Below are positions 1 to 8,778 of a stretch of DNA of 64,000 bases, piece by piece. Positions within the stretch are counted from its first letter, which is position 1; every line of letters starts with the position of its first letter. The position numbers were made by a program, and so were the translations under genes. This DNA is from Streptococcus sanguinis (lineage in GTDB: Bacteria > Bacillota > Bacilli > Lactobacillales > Streptococcaceae), in the NCBI RefSeq assembly GCF_900475275.1, contig NZ_LS483364.1, positions 1,674,001 to 1,738,000 of the forward strand, read 5' to 3'. Under the pieces are notes generated by a model that worked only from the letters and a program-made list of their open reading frames with translations, made no database searches and had not been told where the DNA came from.

Positions 1-306
1 AGCTGCTTCTGCCTTGTTTTTACCAGTCAGACCGCCATAGTGACGCTCGTTCAAACGCCATGATTTTTCAACTGGTACCCAAAGCTGATCAGCCGCTTCC
101 AAAGCAAGGTTAGTTGTCTTAATCGCACGCTTCAAAACTGAAGTGTAAGCTTGGTCAAACTCGATACCAGCTTCCTTAATCAGTTTACCAGCGTCGATTG
201 CTTGCTGTGTACCTTTTTCAGACAAGTCAACATCAGCCCAACCAGTGAAAAGGTTAGCTTTGTTCCATTCAGACTCACCGTGGCGAGCAAAAACTAATTT
301 TACCAT
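1..306 (-). CDS. gpmA: 2,3-bisphosphoglycerate-dependent phosphoglycerate mutase, 5' part
   Basis: Glycolytic enzyme interconverting 3- and 2-phosphoglycerate through a phosphohistidine in the cytoplasm. Only the first 102 residues are here; the rest lies left of the window. The N-terminus shows the RHGES motif with His9 as the expected phosphorylated histidine, the TGW and DVDLSEKG segments, and later [11 protein letters not shown], which carries the acid/base glutamate region. The family is about 230 residues. The ATG at 304-306 is preceded by an AAGGAG ribosome site. The ORF stays in frame to base 1. The identification is secure; completeness cannot be judged. Confidence 0.96.
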   Translation of the reverse strand, partial: MVKLVFARHGESEWNKANLFTGWADVDLSEKGTQQAIDAGKLIKEAGIEFDQAYTSVLKRAIKTTNLALEAADQLWVPVEKSWRLNERHYGGLTGKNKAEAA

Positions 307-455
307 TAGATGGATTCTCCTTTTATTTTCCGAGGCAGTCCCCGTTTATCTATTCTATTTTACAAAATTTTCGCCTAAAAAGCTAGCCTATTTCGTCAAA
401 TCAGACGTTTTTCAGCAAGAAAGCGCTTTTGTATTTCCTAGCAGAAACCTTTGCC

Positions 456-1199
456 TTAGCACCCGCCAGACAGATAAGCCTCATTAGCTTCCTTAAGCCA
501 CCAAGTCCGTCTCCTGTCTATCAGTTGATGAATGGCCAACAAGCCTGCTACTATCCAGTTACAAAGCATATTGACAAAGACAAAGAGCTCTACTCCCTTA
601 GTCTGCTGGGCGGGAGTTAGCTGAATTTGCTTGACAATCAACGATTCTCCTTCCATTTCGTAAAACTTAGGCATATAAGCACTTAATAAGATGATAACAA
701 AGATAAAGAGAGTAAGCTGAACTGGCCAAGAATAAAGAATTTTATGAAAATGCTCAATCCTCAAAGAGAAGGTAAAAAATCGCTTAACACGCTCTCTTGC
801 TACAAAAAGGATAAATAAGGGAATGTAGCCAAAAAGTGTCACACTAAATAAGGTGGGATTATGAGAACTAGAAGGAATAAATCTACTAAATCCATAGTCG
901 CCTGTCCATAGAAACCAGCCACCTATAACCTGTGGCAACCAATAAGATAGAATGATAATAAGCAGTGTTGAAGTAATCCCAATTTTGACACTCCATACTC
1001 GCTTCACTTTTTGATAAATCAGATAAAGACGTGAGCGATCCACACTGTTTTGAGGAAGATTTTTCTTTATTAGCTTGCTGCAAGAGGGACAAATGGGATA
1101 GCCAGCCTCATCCTCAAAGAGAAGATGTCGGCATTCAAAAAAAGGAGATTCTTCGCCGTCTGGCAATTCATCCAACCATTTCTTTCTCCACCAGAACAT
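456..1199 (-). CDS. Hypothetical four-helix membrane protein with N-terminal zinc-ribbon-like motif
   Basis: I do not recognise a named family. The 247-residue product begins with a soluble segment carrying ECRH and CPSC about 15 residues apart (residues ~23-42), which could bind one metal ion. Four hydrophobic stretches follow at about residues 72-93, 117-137, 156-175 and 203-225, so it is probably an integral membrane protein. An AGGAGG site sits four bases before the ATG, which supports translation. It stands alone between perR and gpmA. No signal peptide or catalytic motif is visible, and its function is unknown. Confidence 0.75.
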   Translation of the reverse strand: MFWWRKKWLDELPDGEESPFFECRHLLFEDEAGYPICPSCSKLIKKNLPQNSVDRSRLYLIYQKVKRVWSVKIGITSTLLIIILSYWLPQVIGGWFLWTGDYGFSRFIPSSSHNPTLFSVTLFGYIPLFILFVARERVKRFFTFSLRIEHFHKILYSWPVQLTLFIFVIILLSAYMPKFYEMEGESLIVKQIQLTPAQQTKGVELFVFVNMLCNWIVAGLLAIHQLIDRRRTWWLKEANEAYLSGGC

Positions 1200-1672
1200 A
1201 AGACCTCCTAAAAATCTAACCTACCCACAAAGTAATACTCCTTAAAGATTTCAATACTACAGACTTATGACAAATTTATCTATATTGTAAATCCTTCAGA
1301 ACTCTTTGAATCTCTTTGTACAAGGCTTTATTCTGCTTTCATTATATCAAAAGAGAATTGGCCTGTAAAATAATAGCATAAGTATATAAGGGGTTGTGCT
1401 CCAAATATCTGATCTTGCTAAGTGCTATACTTGACTAGATACCAATGTCTCTAAGCTCAGATGATATCCTTGTCCTGCGAACATGACTTGCTAAAACACA
1501 TAGAAAAAGGCTAAGAGACATAAGTTCTAGCCTTGCTTTTTATTAGAAATAGAATCTTAGCGCAGTAGCCGATGGCTCAAAGCACTGCTTTGAAGTTGCA
1601 GATTGAATTTGCGAAGCGAGTCACAACTTTGTTCGTCTTTAGACTCCAAAAAGCTGCTAATCATCCTCACAG
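1200..1672. other. Gene-free interval with perR terminator and a possible dispersed repeat
   Basis: No convincing gene is seen. The interval holds the AT-rich upstream region of the membrane-protein gene, a terminator-like hairpin at 1502-1541, and a GC-richer block at about 1555-1660. Inside that block AAGTTG (1593-1598) and CAACTT (1624-1629) could pair. The block's composition differs from its flanks and resembles small non-coding repeats common between streptococcal genes. This identity is a guess. Confidence 0.4.
1502..1541 (-). terminator. Rho-independent terminator downstream of perR
   Basis: On the minus strand AAGGCTA and TAGCCTT form a 7-bp stem with a 14-base loop, followed by a run of T. 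It lies about 130 bases past the perR stop. The plus-strand flank is also T-rich, so it could act both ways. Confidence 0.55.
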
Positions 1673-2116
1673 TCACACCGCCTCTTGCTGGCATTGGGGG
1701 CATAGTCCATAGACAGTCGTTTGGCTTTGGGTGATGTGGTAGCCAGTCTGCACTTCAGCCTCATGCTTCACATCTGGAAGTTCCAGCTCCATATCAGCGA
1801 TACGGCCGCATTTTTCACAGATGACATTGAGATGCTGATGGCCCATAAAGTCAAAGTAGGTCGTCGTATCATTGCGAACCTTGAGCTCAGCGACAAAACC
1901 CTCATCAATCAGAACCTTGAGATTATTATAGACTGTTGCCAGACTCATATTAGGAAAATTCGGCTTCAAGTCCTGATATATCATTTCAGCGCTAGGATGG
2001 TCATGACTTTGGATAATATAGTCAATCACCGCCTTCCGCGTTTCTGTAATGCGCACGCCCTTAGCGCGCAAATGGCCAATTACTTGGTCAAAGTCATGCT
2101 GATGTTCTTGTTTCAT
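1673..2116 (-). CDS. perR: Peroxide-responsive Fur-family repressor PerR
   Basis: Metal-dependent repressor that is inactivated by hydrogen peroxide through oxidation of metal-binding histidines. The 147-residue product has an N-terminal winged helix with the typical RITETRKAVI and MSLATVYNNLK segments, a GHQHLNVICEKCG metal site, and a C-terminal CPQC, giving the two CxxC pairs of the structural zinc site. A GGAG sequence precedes the ATG. A close match to the Per box lies just upstream at 2185-2199, so autoregulation is likely. The dpr gene in this window carries two further Per boxes and is the obvious local target. Assignment as PerR rather than Fur or Zur rests on overall similarity and these boxes. 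Confidence 0.92.
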   Translation of the reverse strand: MKQEHQHDFDQVIGHLRAKGVRITETRKAVIDYIIQSHDHPSAEMIYQDLKPNFPNMSLATVYNNLKVLIDEGFVAELKVRNDTTTYFDFMGHQHLNVICEKCGRIADMELELPDVKHEAEVQTGYHITQSQTTVYGLCPQCQQEAV

Positions 2117-2154
2117 TATTTACTCCGTTATAGCCTCTCATCTAAGTCATTACC

Positions 2155-2183
2155 ATTATACCATGACTAGGCTTACTTGGCTA
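2155..2183 (-). promoter_or_regulatory. Probable perR promoter
   Basis: On the minus strand a perfect TATAAT (2155-2160) lies about 40 bases upstream of the perR ATG. The -35 position (TAGCCA, 2178-2183, 17-bp spacer) is poor, and it abuts the Per box. Confidence 0.5.
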
Positions 2184-2184
2184 T

Positions 2185-2199
2185 TAAGAATGATTGTAA
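2185..2199 (-). promoter_or_regulatory. Per box upstream of perR
   Basis: TAAGAATGATTGTAA on the plus strand matches the Per box pattern TTANAATNATTNTAA at 11 of 12 fixed positions. It directly adjoins the weak -35 region of perR, which fits autoregulation. Confidence 0.7.
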
Positions 2200-2252
2200 A
2201 TAAGACCTAAAATTTTTTAATTCTATCAGTGCCTTGATTTTCCTGCCAAAAA

Positions 2253-2297
2253 TAAAAAGCCTGCTATTTCCAACAAAAGTTGAGATAACAGACTTTT
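2253..2297 (-). terminator. Terminator of the LPXTG adhesin gene
   Basis: On the minus strand AGTCTGTTATCTC pairs imperfectly with GGAAATAGCAGGCT, followed by TTTTTATTTT. It begins about 45 bases after the stop codon. Confidence 0.75.
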
Positions 2298-2339
2298 CAT
2301 ATATTCTAGATTTTCAAAGCTTTTTACTAACGCTTGGTC

Positions 2340-5300
2340 TTAGTCACACTGACGTTTGGTCAAGCCAACTGCTCCTCCAAGAGTCAAGAATCCAAGAATC
2401 AGCATCCAGATAGATGTATCTTGGCCGGTCTTAGGCAGAATTCGTTTCTTGCCAATCTCTTTAACTTGAGCATCTACAAGCAAGCGGTTGGTTACATTCA
2501 TGCCTTCAGCTTGATTGCTGTAGCCTTCCACTTCGTCCTCGCGGACACTATAGATGATTTCTTTTCCATCCTTGAAGCGTGGCAGATTTTCAAAGCTGTA
2601 TTTCCAGCCCATCGCCTCATCAACAGTTACGCTGATGCCTGTATCCTGTCCATCTGCGAGTAAGTGAACAAGGACACTCTTTGGTCGGCGACCTGCAGCG
2701 TTATCATTGTCAATCCAGATCACACTGCCAGTAAGCGTAGTTGAGTCAGATGCGAAAGTCCAAGTACCGACAAAGTGAACATCTGCACCATTAATAGTTG
2801 CTTCGTTCTTGTCATATGACTGGAAGCTCCAGCTGCCATCGGCTGTCTTCACTTCCGTCTTGACTGGCTGTGTTGGAGTAGCTTTAGTACCATCTGACAA
2901 GTTTGCTTGGTCGCTTGGAAGTATATCTTTCACTGCTTGCGGCAATTCTTTACCTGCTGTTCCACTAACGAACTCGTGAGTAGCCTTATAAGTTGGCGCT
3001 GGAGTAAAGTCCCATGTTCCAACAAAGCGAGCGTCCGCTCCATTGATAGTCTCTTCTGCCTTATCGTAAGACTTAAAGGTCCATGTACCTTCGGTTGTTT
3101 TCACTTCTGTCTTTGATGGCTGGGTTGGAGTGGCCTTAGTGCCGTCTGCCAAATCAGATTTATCGCTTGGAAGCAAAGCTTTCACTTCTTGTGGCAATTC
3201 TTTACCTGCTGTACCGCTGACAAATTCATGTGTAGCCTTGTAGGTTGGTGCCGGACTAGGCTTCGCCACAAACGTCCAAGTTCCAACAAATTTAGCATCT
3301 GCACCATTAATAGTTGCTTCGTTCTTGTCATATGACTGGAAGCTCCAAGTGCCATCAGATGTTTCAACTTCTGTCTTGACTGGTTGTGTCGGAGTGGTCT
3401 TAGTGCCGTCGGCCAAATCAGACTTGTCGGCCGGAAGTAAATCTTTCACTGCTTGTGGCAATTCCTTACCTGCTGTTCCACTGACAAATTCATGTGTAGA
3501 CTTGTAAGTTGGTACTGGACTAGGCTTCGCCGCAAACGTCCAAGTGCCAACAAATTTAGCGTCTGCACCATTAATGGTTGCTTCGTTCTTGTCATATGAT
3601 TGGAAGCTCCAGCTGCCATCAGATGTTTCAACTTCTATCTTCACTGGCTGTGTTGGAGTGGTCTTAGTGCCATCTGCTAAATCAGGCTTGTCGGATGGAA
3701 GCAAGGATTTCACTTCTTGTGGCAATTCCTTACCTGCTGTGCCACTAACGAACTCGTGAGTTGCCTTATAGGTTGGAGCTGGAGTAAAGTCCCATGTACC
3801 AACAAAATGCGCATCTGCTCCATTAATGGTCTCTTCGTTCTTATCGTATGACTTAAAGGTCCAAGTGCCATCAGCGGCCTTCACTTCTGTCTTCACTGGC
3901 TGCGTTGAAGTAGCTCTCGTACCGTCGGCCAAATCAGGCTTGTCTGCTGGAAGCAAATCCTTCACTGCTTGTGGTAAGTCTTTACCAGCTGTACCACTAA
4001 CAAACTCGTGGGTAGCCTTATAGGTTGGCGCTGGAGTAAAGTCCCAAGTGCCGACAAAGTGAGCGTCCGCTCCATTGATAGTTTCTTCAGCCTTATCGTA
4101 AGACTTGAAGATCCAAGTGCCATCAGCGGTCTTCACTTCCGTCTTGACTGGTTGTGTTGGAGTAGCCTTGGTGCCATCTGCCAAATCAGATTTATCGCTT
4201 GGAAGCAAATCTTTCACTGCTTGTGGCAATTCCTTACCTGCTGTACCACTGACGAACTCATGGGTCACCTTATAAGTTGGCGCTGGTGTAAAGTCCCAAG
4301 TGCCGACAAAGTGAGCGTCCGCTCCATTGATAGTTTCTTCTGCCTTGTCGTAAGACTTGAAGGTCCAAGTACCATCAGCGGTCTTCACTTCTGTCTTCAT
4401 CGGCTGGGTTGGAGTGGCCTTAGTGCCATCTGCTAAATCAGGCTTTTCGGATGGAAGCAAGGATTTCACTTCTTGTGGCAATTCCTTACCTGCTGTACCA
4501 CTAACGAACTCGTGTGTCGTCTTATAAGTTGGATTTGGGGTGAATTCCCAGGTACCAACAAAGTGCGCATCTGCTCCGTTAATCGTCTCTTCTGCCTTGT
4601 CGTAAGACTTAAAGGTCCAAGTGCCATCGGCGGTCTGCACTTCCGTCTTAGCCGGTTGTGTCGGCGTGGCCTTAGTGCCATTCTCCAGATTCTTTTCTGT
4701 TTCTGGTGTTAGGTCTTTGATTTCCTGCGGGAGTTCCTTACCAGCAGTGCCACTGACAAATTCATGTTTCTTTTCATAGAGCAAGTCAGTAGTAACTTGA
4801 TTAGATGGTGCTGAAAGATTATCTACTTTTAAAGTCACGGTATTTGCAATCGTTGCAGCACCCTTTTCTGCTACCTTTTGATTGGTTGCAGTCTTGTAGG
4901 TAATGACAATATCCTGAGAAGAATTTGCTTTAACATACTCCGGTGTCATCTTGACCATAACGGTCTGACCTTTCTTTTCAATCGTGTAATCACGACCTTC
5001 CTGCAAGGCATTACCGCCAGCCTCAACCTTGAGCTCCTTGTAATCCAGACGCTCGTCAAAGGTTTCAGTCATCTCAATAGTAGTCGGGGTAGCCAAAATA
5101 TCCTTACCAGGAACTGGAATCTTGAAGGTTCCCTTATAAGTCACCTCTTGACCTTCCTTAGCTGGAATCTTAACTGGATCCACTTCTAAGACTGGCTTGG
5201 GATCAACTTTTTCAATATAAAGACCAAAGACTGCCGAGCAAGCTTCTGTTGATAAATAACCGAAATTCAACGTGTTATCTGCAGAACGAACGGCCAAACC

Positions 5301-6161
5301 AGAGATGTTGTTTTCATTAGCAGCACCGCTAGTTGAAGTCGTTGCTTCCCAAATTGTCCGACCGCTCTGATCTGTTTGATTCAAAGCATTGGCATTGTTC
5401 ATCAAACGCTTATCAACAGCATTTTTATAATCATTAATATAGAAAGACTCTTTTAGACCAAAGCCGTCAACTACATCAATGTCAGTCGGTTTCATAACCA
5501 ACTTCAAATCTGTATCCGAACCATCCGCATAGCGTAGCTCTGCTGTAACATCAGCCTCCACCCAGAAAGCTTTGTTCATAATGTTATTATGGGCCGCATC
5601 CACATATGGGATATTCCCAATCTCAAAAGCGCTTCTCTCCCACAACTCTGAAATAGAGAAAAATTCAACTGCATTTTTTTGAGCATCATTCATCTGAGCT
5701 TCTGCTGTAGATGAGTTCAGATAGTGGAGTGTTACCTTATTAAAAGTCAGATAGGCATCTACTTGTTTTCCATAAGCCGTTCCAACATTAGAGAACTTAA
5801 GAGAAAGCGGCTTATTAAAGACCTGATCTGCTTTTTGAGACTTGTCTACTTTGATGGTAAAATTTTCCATTTCTCCAGGATAAACTGCTCCCAGATACTC
5901 ATAATTTGGATTAGTCAGATGAACCTGTTCAATCGCCTCTGACTTAGAAAGAACACTGACATTGTTAACATTCAAGTCAAACTTATGAATATTCAACTTG
6001 GACAAATCCGTTCCATCCTTCAGCTCCTCCAAGGCAGACAATGTCTGCATGGGGAGCAAAAAGATTGAAAAAAGAACGACAAACAATCCCATCAGCAGGC
6101 GAAATTTGCTGCCATAAGGATTAACAGGACGCAATGAGCCCTGAAGTGGTTTCCATTTCAT
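2340..6161 (-). CDS. LPXTG cell-wall-anchored adhesin with eight SHIRT repeats
   Basis: Surface protein of 1273 residues, probably a fibrillar adhesin covalently linked to peptidoglycan by sortase A. Order: signal peptide (~1-43, hydrophobic core LLMGLFVVLFSIFLLP); a non-repetitive adhesive head (~45-330); an Ig-like segment (~332-460); eight SHIRT-type repeats of about 84 residues (~461-1135), each containing THEFVSGTAGK and INGADAHFVGTW-like motifs; a CnaB-like domain (~1137-1220); then LPKTG at 1242, a hydrophobic helix and a short tail ending KRQCD. The repeats are nearly identical, as in S. gordonii Sgo0707, where SHIRT domains form a rigid stalk. GGAGG precedes the ATG. The ligand is unknown. 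Long plus-strand frames inside the repeats are shadows of this gene. Confidence 0.93.
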   Translation of the reverse strand: MKWKPLQGSLRPVNPYGSKFRLLMGLFVVLFSIFLLPMQTLSALEELKDGTDLSKLNIHKFDLNVNNVSVLSKSEAIEQVHLTNPNYEYLGAVYPGEMENFTIKVDKSQKADQVFNKPLSLKFSNVGTAYGKQVDAYLTFNKVTLHYLNSSTAEAQMNDAQKNAVEFFSISELWERSAFEIGNIPYVDAAHNNIMNKAFWVEADVTAELRYADGSDTDLKLVMKPTDIDVVDGFGLKESFYINDYKNAVDKRLMNNANALNQTDQSGRTIWEATTSTSGAANENNISGLAVRSADNTLNFGYLSTEACSAVFGLYIEKVDPKPVLEVDPVKIPAKEGQEVTYKGTFKIPVPGKDILATPTTIEMTETFDERLDYKELKVEAGGNALQEGRDYTIEKKGQTVMVKMTPEYVKANSSQDIVITYKTATNQKVAEKGAATIANTVTLKVDNLSAPSNQVTTDLLYEKKHEFVSGTAGKELPQEIKDLTPETEKNLENGTKATPTQPAKTEVQTADGTWTFKSYDKAEETINGADAHFVGTWEFTPNPTYKTTHEFVSGTAGKELPQEVKSLLPSEKPDLADGTKATPTQPMKTEVKTADGTWTFKSYDKAEETINGADAHFVGTWDFTPAPTYKVTHEFVSGTAGKELPQAVKDLLPSDKSDLADGTKATPTQPVKTEVKTADGTWIFKSYDKAEETINGADAHFVGTWDFTPAPTYKATHEFVSGTAGKDLPQAVKDLLPADKPDLADGTRATSTQPVKTEVKAADGTWTFKSYDKNEETINGADAHFVGTWDFTPAPTYKATHEFVSGTAGKELPQEVKSLLPSDKPDLADGTKTTPTQPVKIEVETSDGSWSFQSYDKNEATINGADAKFVGTWTFAAKPSPVPTYKSTHEFVSGTAGKELPQAVKDLLPADKSDLADGTKTTPTQPVKTEVETSDGTWSFQSYDKNEATINGADAKFVGTWTFVAKPSPAPTYKATHEFVSGTAGKELPQEVKALLPSDKSDLADGTKATPTQPSKTEVKTTEGTWTFKSYDKAEETINGADARFVGTWDFTPAPTYKATHEFVSGTAGKELPQAVKDILPSDQANLSDGTKATPTQPVKTEVKTADGSWSFQSYDKNEATINGADVHFVGTWTFASDSTTLTGSVIWIDNDNAAGRRPKSVLVHLLADGQDTGISVTVDEAMGWKYSFENLPRFKDGKEIIYSVREDEVEGYSNQAEGMNVTNRLLVDAQVKEIGKKRILPKTGQDTSIWMLILGFLTLGGAVGLTKRQCD
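2755..4779 (-). repeat. Eight tandem SHIRT-domain repeats (~252 bp, two units 264 bp)
   Basis: The codons for the GTAGK segment recur near 2951, 3203, 3467, 3731, 3983, 4235, 4487 and 4739. The spacing is 252 bp except for two 264-bp steps, where the linker gains four residues (AKPSPVPT and AKPSPAPT instead of PAPT). The N-terminal-most unit is the most divergent. High DNA identity makes copy number prone to change by recombination. Confidence 0.93.
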
Positions 6162-6493
6162 TTCTTACCTCCTAAACTTTTTCAATGATCTCGCAATCAT
6201 TACACAAAAAGAAATGCTCCCTTCATTTTATCATAAACACCTATGATTTAAAAGCACTTTTGCTAAAATTTTAAACTTTTTATTTTAAGTCTTTAAAAAT
6301 GTTTGTCCTTTATCATTCTCTTTTGATTAGAGGCAATTTCCTTCACTTCTTTGCAAAATAAAAACTCCAAGGAAGTACATAAATGAACTTTCTCGAAGAG
6401 CCAACTTTCTTTGCTAAGCTCAAGAACTGAAAGCAAAAAGAAAAACCTGACATACTCGCCAGAGGCAAGTGTATCAGGCTTTATTAACCAAAA
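6162..6493. other. Intergenic region between hup and the adhesin gene
   Basis: No gene is seen. It contains the adhesin's ribosome site, a weak candidate minus-strand promoter (TTTAAA at 6247-6252 and TAAAAT at 6225-6230, 16-bp spacer), AT-rich filler, and the hup terminator at 6441-6482. Confidence 0.5.
6441..6482 (-). terminator. Terminator of hup
   Basis: On the minus strand CCTGATACACTTGC pairs with GCGAGTATGTCAGG around a short loop, followed by a T run, just after the hup stop codon. Confidence 0.85.
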
Positions 6494-6769
6494 TTATTTT
6501 ACAGCGTCTTTAAGAGCTTTACCTGCTTTGAAAGCTGGTACTTTAGAAGCTGCGATTTTGATTTCTTTACCAGTTTGTGGGTTGCGGCCTTTACGTGCTG
6601 CACGCTCACGAACTTCAAAATTACCAAAACCGATAAGTTGAACTTTTTCACCTTTTGAAAGGTACTCAGTTACAGCTGCGAATACAGCATCAACTGCTGC
6701 TGCTGAATCTTTTTTAGTCAATTCTGTAGCTTCTGCTACTTTTGCGATCAAATCTTGTTTGTTAGCCAT
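6494..6769 (-). CDS. hup: DNA-binding protein HU
   Basis: Small basic nucleoid protein of 91 residues that bends and compacts DNA as a dimer. It shows the N-terminal helical body ([14 protein letters not shown]), the [19 protein letters not shown] arm with the RNPQTG motif at the DNA-intercalating tip, and the C-terminal [14 protein letters not shown] helix. Full length for the family. A strong promoter (TTGACC and TATGAT, 17-bp spacer) and a TTGGAGG ribosome site lie upstream, and a terminator follows, so it is a single-gene unit. Called hup or hlpA in streptococci. Confidence 0.97.
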   Translation of the reverse strand: MANKQDLIAKVAEATELTKKDSAAAVDAVFAAVTEYLSKGEKVQLIGFGNFEVRERAARKGRNPQTGKEIKIAASKVPAFKAGKALKDAVK

Positions 6770-6818
6770 TTAACAAATCCTCCAAATTTTTTCTGGGTTG
6801 ATAACCCTAACAAATATT

Positions 6819-6847
6819 ATCATATCTAAAAATAGCTTTCAGGTCAA
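6819..6847 (-). promoter_or_regulatory. hup promoter
   Basis: Minus strand: TTGACC (6842-6847), 17-bp spacer, TATGAT (6819-6824). The leader to the ATG is about 40 bases. Confidence 0.8.
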
Positions 6848-6881
6848 GTACTAAGCCGCTATTTTCTAAATTATTATGGTT

Positions 6882-7715
6882 TTATTCGTAACGAATCAGC
6901 ACAGCCCAAGCATTTTCCCCTGTATGTGTCTGAATAATAGACCCCGTTTCCAGCACTGAAATAGGTTTCTTGACATATGGCTGTAAACTTTCCTTCATTT
7001 CTAGTGCCAATTCTGGACTTCCAGCATAGGAAATTCCAATCTCAGCCACTTGCTTATTTTGCAGACTTGCTGTCAAATCATCCAACCATTTTTTAAAGGT
7101 CTTAGCTCCCCTCCCCTTGACAATGGGCTCTAGCTGATGGTCCTTCATTTGCATGATAACCCGGATATTAAGCAAGGAGCTAATCAGACCGGAAACTCGG
7201 CCAATACGGCCTCCTTTAACCAGATTTTCTAAGGTAGAGAGACCGATATAGAGTTCTGTATTTTCCTTTACTTCTTCAATTTTAGCTATAATCTCCTCTA
7301 GGTCAGCCCCTTCTTTGGCCAGTTTAGCTGCTTCAGTGACTTGGAACTTCATAGCCTGATCAGTAAAAGAGCTGTCAACAACCGTCACATCCGCATTAGC
7401 CAAAGTCGCTCCCTGACGGGCTGCTTCGACAGTCCCTGACAAGGCGTGAGACATGTGAATGGAGATAATCTGTGCTCCATCCTCTGCCAAGCGCTCAAAA
7501 ACATCAGCAAAAACTCCAACAGGCGGCTGGCTGGTTTTAGGCAGATTGCGACTAGACTTCATAAGACGAAGGAACTCACCTTCCTCTAAGTCTGCATCCG
7601 AATAGACCACTCCGTCCACCATAACAGAGAGAGGCACAATTGTAATGTCTAATTCCTTAGCAACCTCTGGTTCAATGGTTACAGATGAGTCTGTTACGAT
7701 TTTTATTTTTGTCAT
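6882..7715 (-). CDS. DegV family fatty-acid-binding protein
   Basis: The 277-residue product matches the DegV fold throughout: an N-terminal KIVTDSS start, a [11 protein letters not shown] segment after the ISIHMSHAL strand, the [16 protein letters not shown] motif, and the [10 protein letters not shown] segment. In Gram-positives some DegV proteins (FakB) present fatty acids to the kinase FakA for phospholipid synthesis. No fakA is in the window, and streptococci carry several DegV paralogues, so the ligand and role here are inferred only. Monocistronic by spacing. Confidence 0.9.
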   Translation of the reverse strand: MTKIKIVTDSSVTIEPEVAKELDITIVPLSVMVDGVVYSDADLEEGEFLRLMKSSRNLPKTSQPPVGVFADVFERLAEDGAQIISIHMSHALSGTVEAARQGATLANADVTVVDSSFTDQAMKFQVTEAAKLAKEGADLEEIIAKIEEVKENTELYIGLSTLENLVKGGRIGRVSGLISSLLNIRVIMQMKDHQLEPIVKGRGAKTFKKWLDDLTASLQNKQVAEIGISYAGSPELALEMKESLQPYVKKPISVLETGSIIQTHTGENAWAVLIRYE

Positions 7716-7969
7716 AGATTTCCTACTCTGTATCTAAATTTTAACTTGTTATTACACTACATTATACCAAATTTTTATGGTTTTGTGGGGGAATATTCGC
7801 TAAAATCACAGCTCAGGCCAAGCGTTTCCTAAATTTAATCTGCTTGTTTTAGTTTTTTAATCTTTTTGCGCTTCTTTAAAATTAGATGAAAAAGTGTTTA
7901 CATGCCGCTTTTTTTAGCTTTATTGGGGAAAATTTTAGGAAAATGCTGATCTTAAAAGAGAGTCTCAGC

Positions 7970-7999
7970 AAAAAAAGATTGGGAAAATCCAATCTTTTT
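7970..7999 (-). terminator. Terminator of the metallophosphoesterase gene
   Basis: On the minus strand AAGATTGG and CCAATCTT flank a short loop and are followed by seven T, directly after the stop codon. Confidence 0.85.
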
Positions 8000-8727
8000 C
8001 AGTCTTCGGCTACCAAACCATCATTTTTTATGGCATACCGCTCTATGATGCCATTATGACCAAAGAGAACTCCGTGGAGGACTCCTCCATAGACAGCTCC
8101 GCCATCCATACCAATCTTGCCATCCTCAGTCATCCATAGCTGATCAGTTCCCAGTGCCTTATGCAAGAGGTAAAATGTCGGTGTATGGCCAAAGACAATC
8201 GTTTTGCCAGTCTGATTGCTGCCTTCGTGAAAAGGAGCACGAATCCAAACCTTTTGATAATCACTGGTTTCTCGCCAGTCTTTCAGCTCCAAATCTAGAC
8301 CAGCATGAACAAAAATGTACTGTTCCGTCTCCAATAGGAAAGGCATCTGGCGAATAAAATCTACTAAATTGGCCGCCTCCGTCTTGACACGTTCCGCGTC
8401 TGCTACTCCATCTACAGGAGCATTGAGAGGTCGACCTAAAAGCGAATTAATCGTCGTATCTCCGCCATTACGCCGGTAGTGGTCATAAGACTTTTCAGGA
8501 TTGTCCAGCCAGGTCAGAAACATATACTCATGATTGCCAGACAGACAAACAGCTCCTTTCTGATCCACTAGGTCCTTGACCCGCTCCAAAACTGCTCGGC
8601 TGTCCTCACCACGATCTATCAAGTCGCCTAGAAAGACTAGTTGGCTACGACCGTCCCAGTGCTGGAGCAGATCATCTAGCATACTAGCCTTACCATGGAC
8701 ATCACCAATTGCAAAATATTCTGTCAT
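7999..8727 (-). CDS. Calcineurin-like metallophosphoesterase
   Basis: Cytoplasmic phosphoesterase of 242 residues with the full metal-site set of the Ser/Thr phosphatase superfamily: GDVHGK near the N-terminus, GDLIDRG, SGNHEYM, and VFGHTP. Members resemble bacterial PrpA-like or diadenosine-tetraphosphatase-like enzymes; the substrate cannot be told from sequence. I chose the ATG at 8725-8727 because AGGAGG lies about 10 bases upstream; an in-frame start ten codons earlier would place that ribosome site inside the gene. It follows recN with 51 bases between, so it may be the last gene of that operon. Confidence 0.88.
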   Translation of the reverse strand: MTEYFAIGDVHGKASMLDDLLQHWDGRSQLVFLGDLIDRGEDSRAVLERVKDLVDQKGAVCLSGNHEYMFLTWLDNPEKSYDHYRRNGGDTTINSLLGRPLNAPVDGVADAERVKTEAANLVDFIRQMPFLLETEQYIFVHAGLDLELKDWRETSDYQKVWIRAPFHEGSNQTGKTIVFGHTPTFYLLHKALGTDQLWMTEDGKIGMDGGAVYGGVLHGVLFGHNGIIERYAIKNDGLVAED

Positions 8728-8778
8728 ATGCGCCCCTCCTAAAGGAGACCGAAACACTAGTGTCTCAGCCTCGCTTGT

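Noticed and set aside
2907..4712. Several plus-strand open frames inside the adhesin repeats
   Set aside because: They repeat with the 252-bp unit, lie opposite the clear minus-strand gene, and have no ribosome sites. They are by-products of repeat composition.
6884..6892. TACGAATA on the minus strand at the end of the DegV gene (possible combox for hup)
   Set aside because: It is formed by the last codons (TAC GAA TAA) of the gene, lies over 110 bases from hup, and hup has its own good sigma-A promoter.
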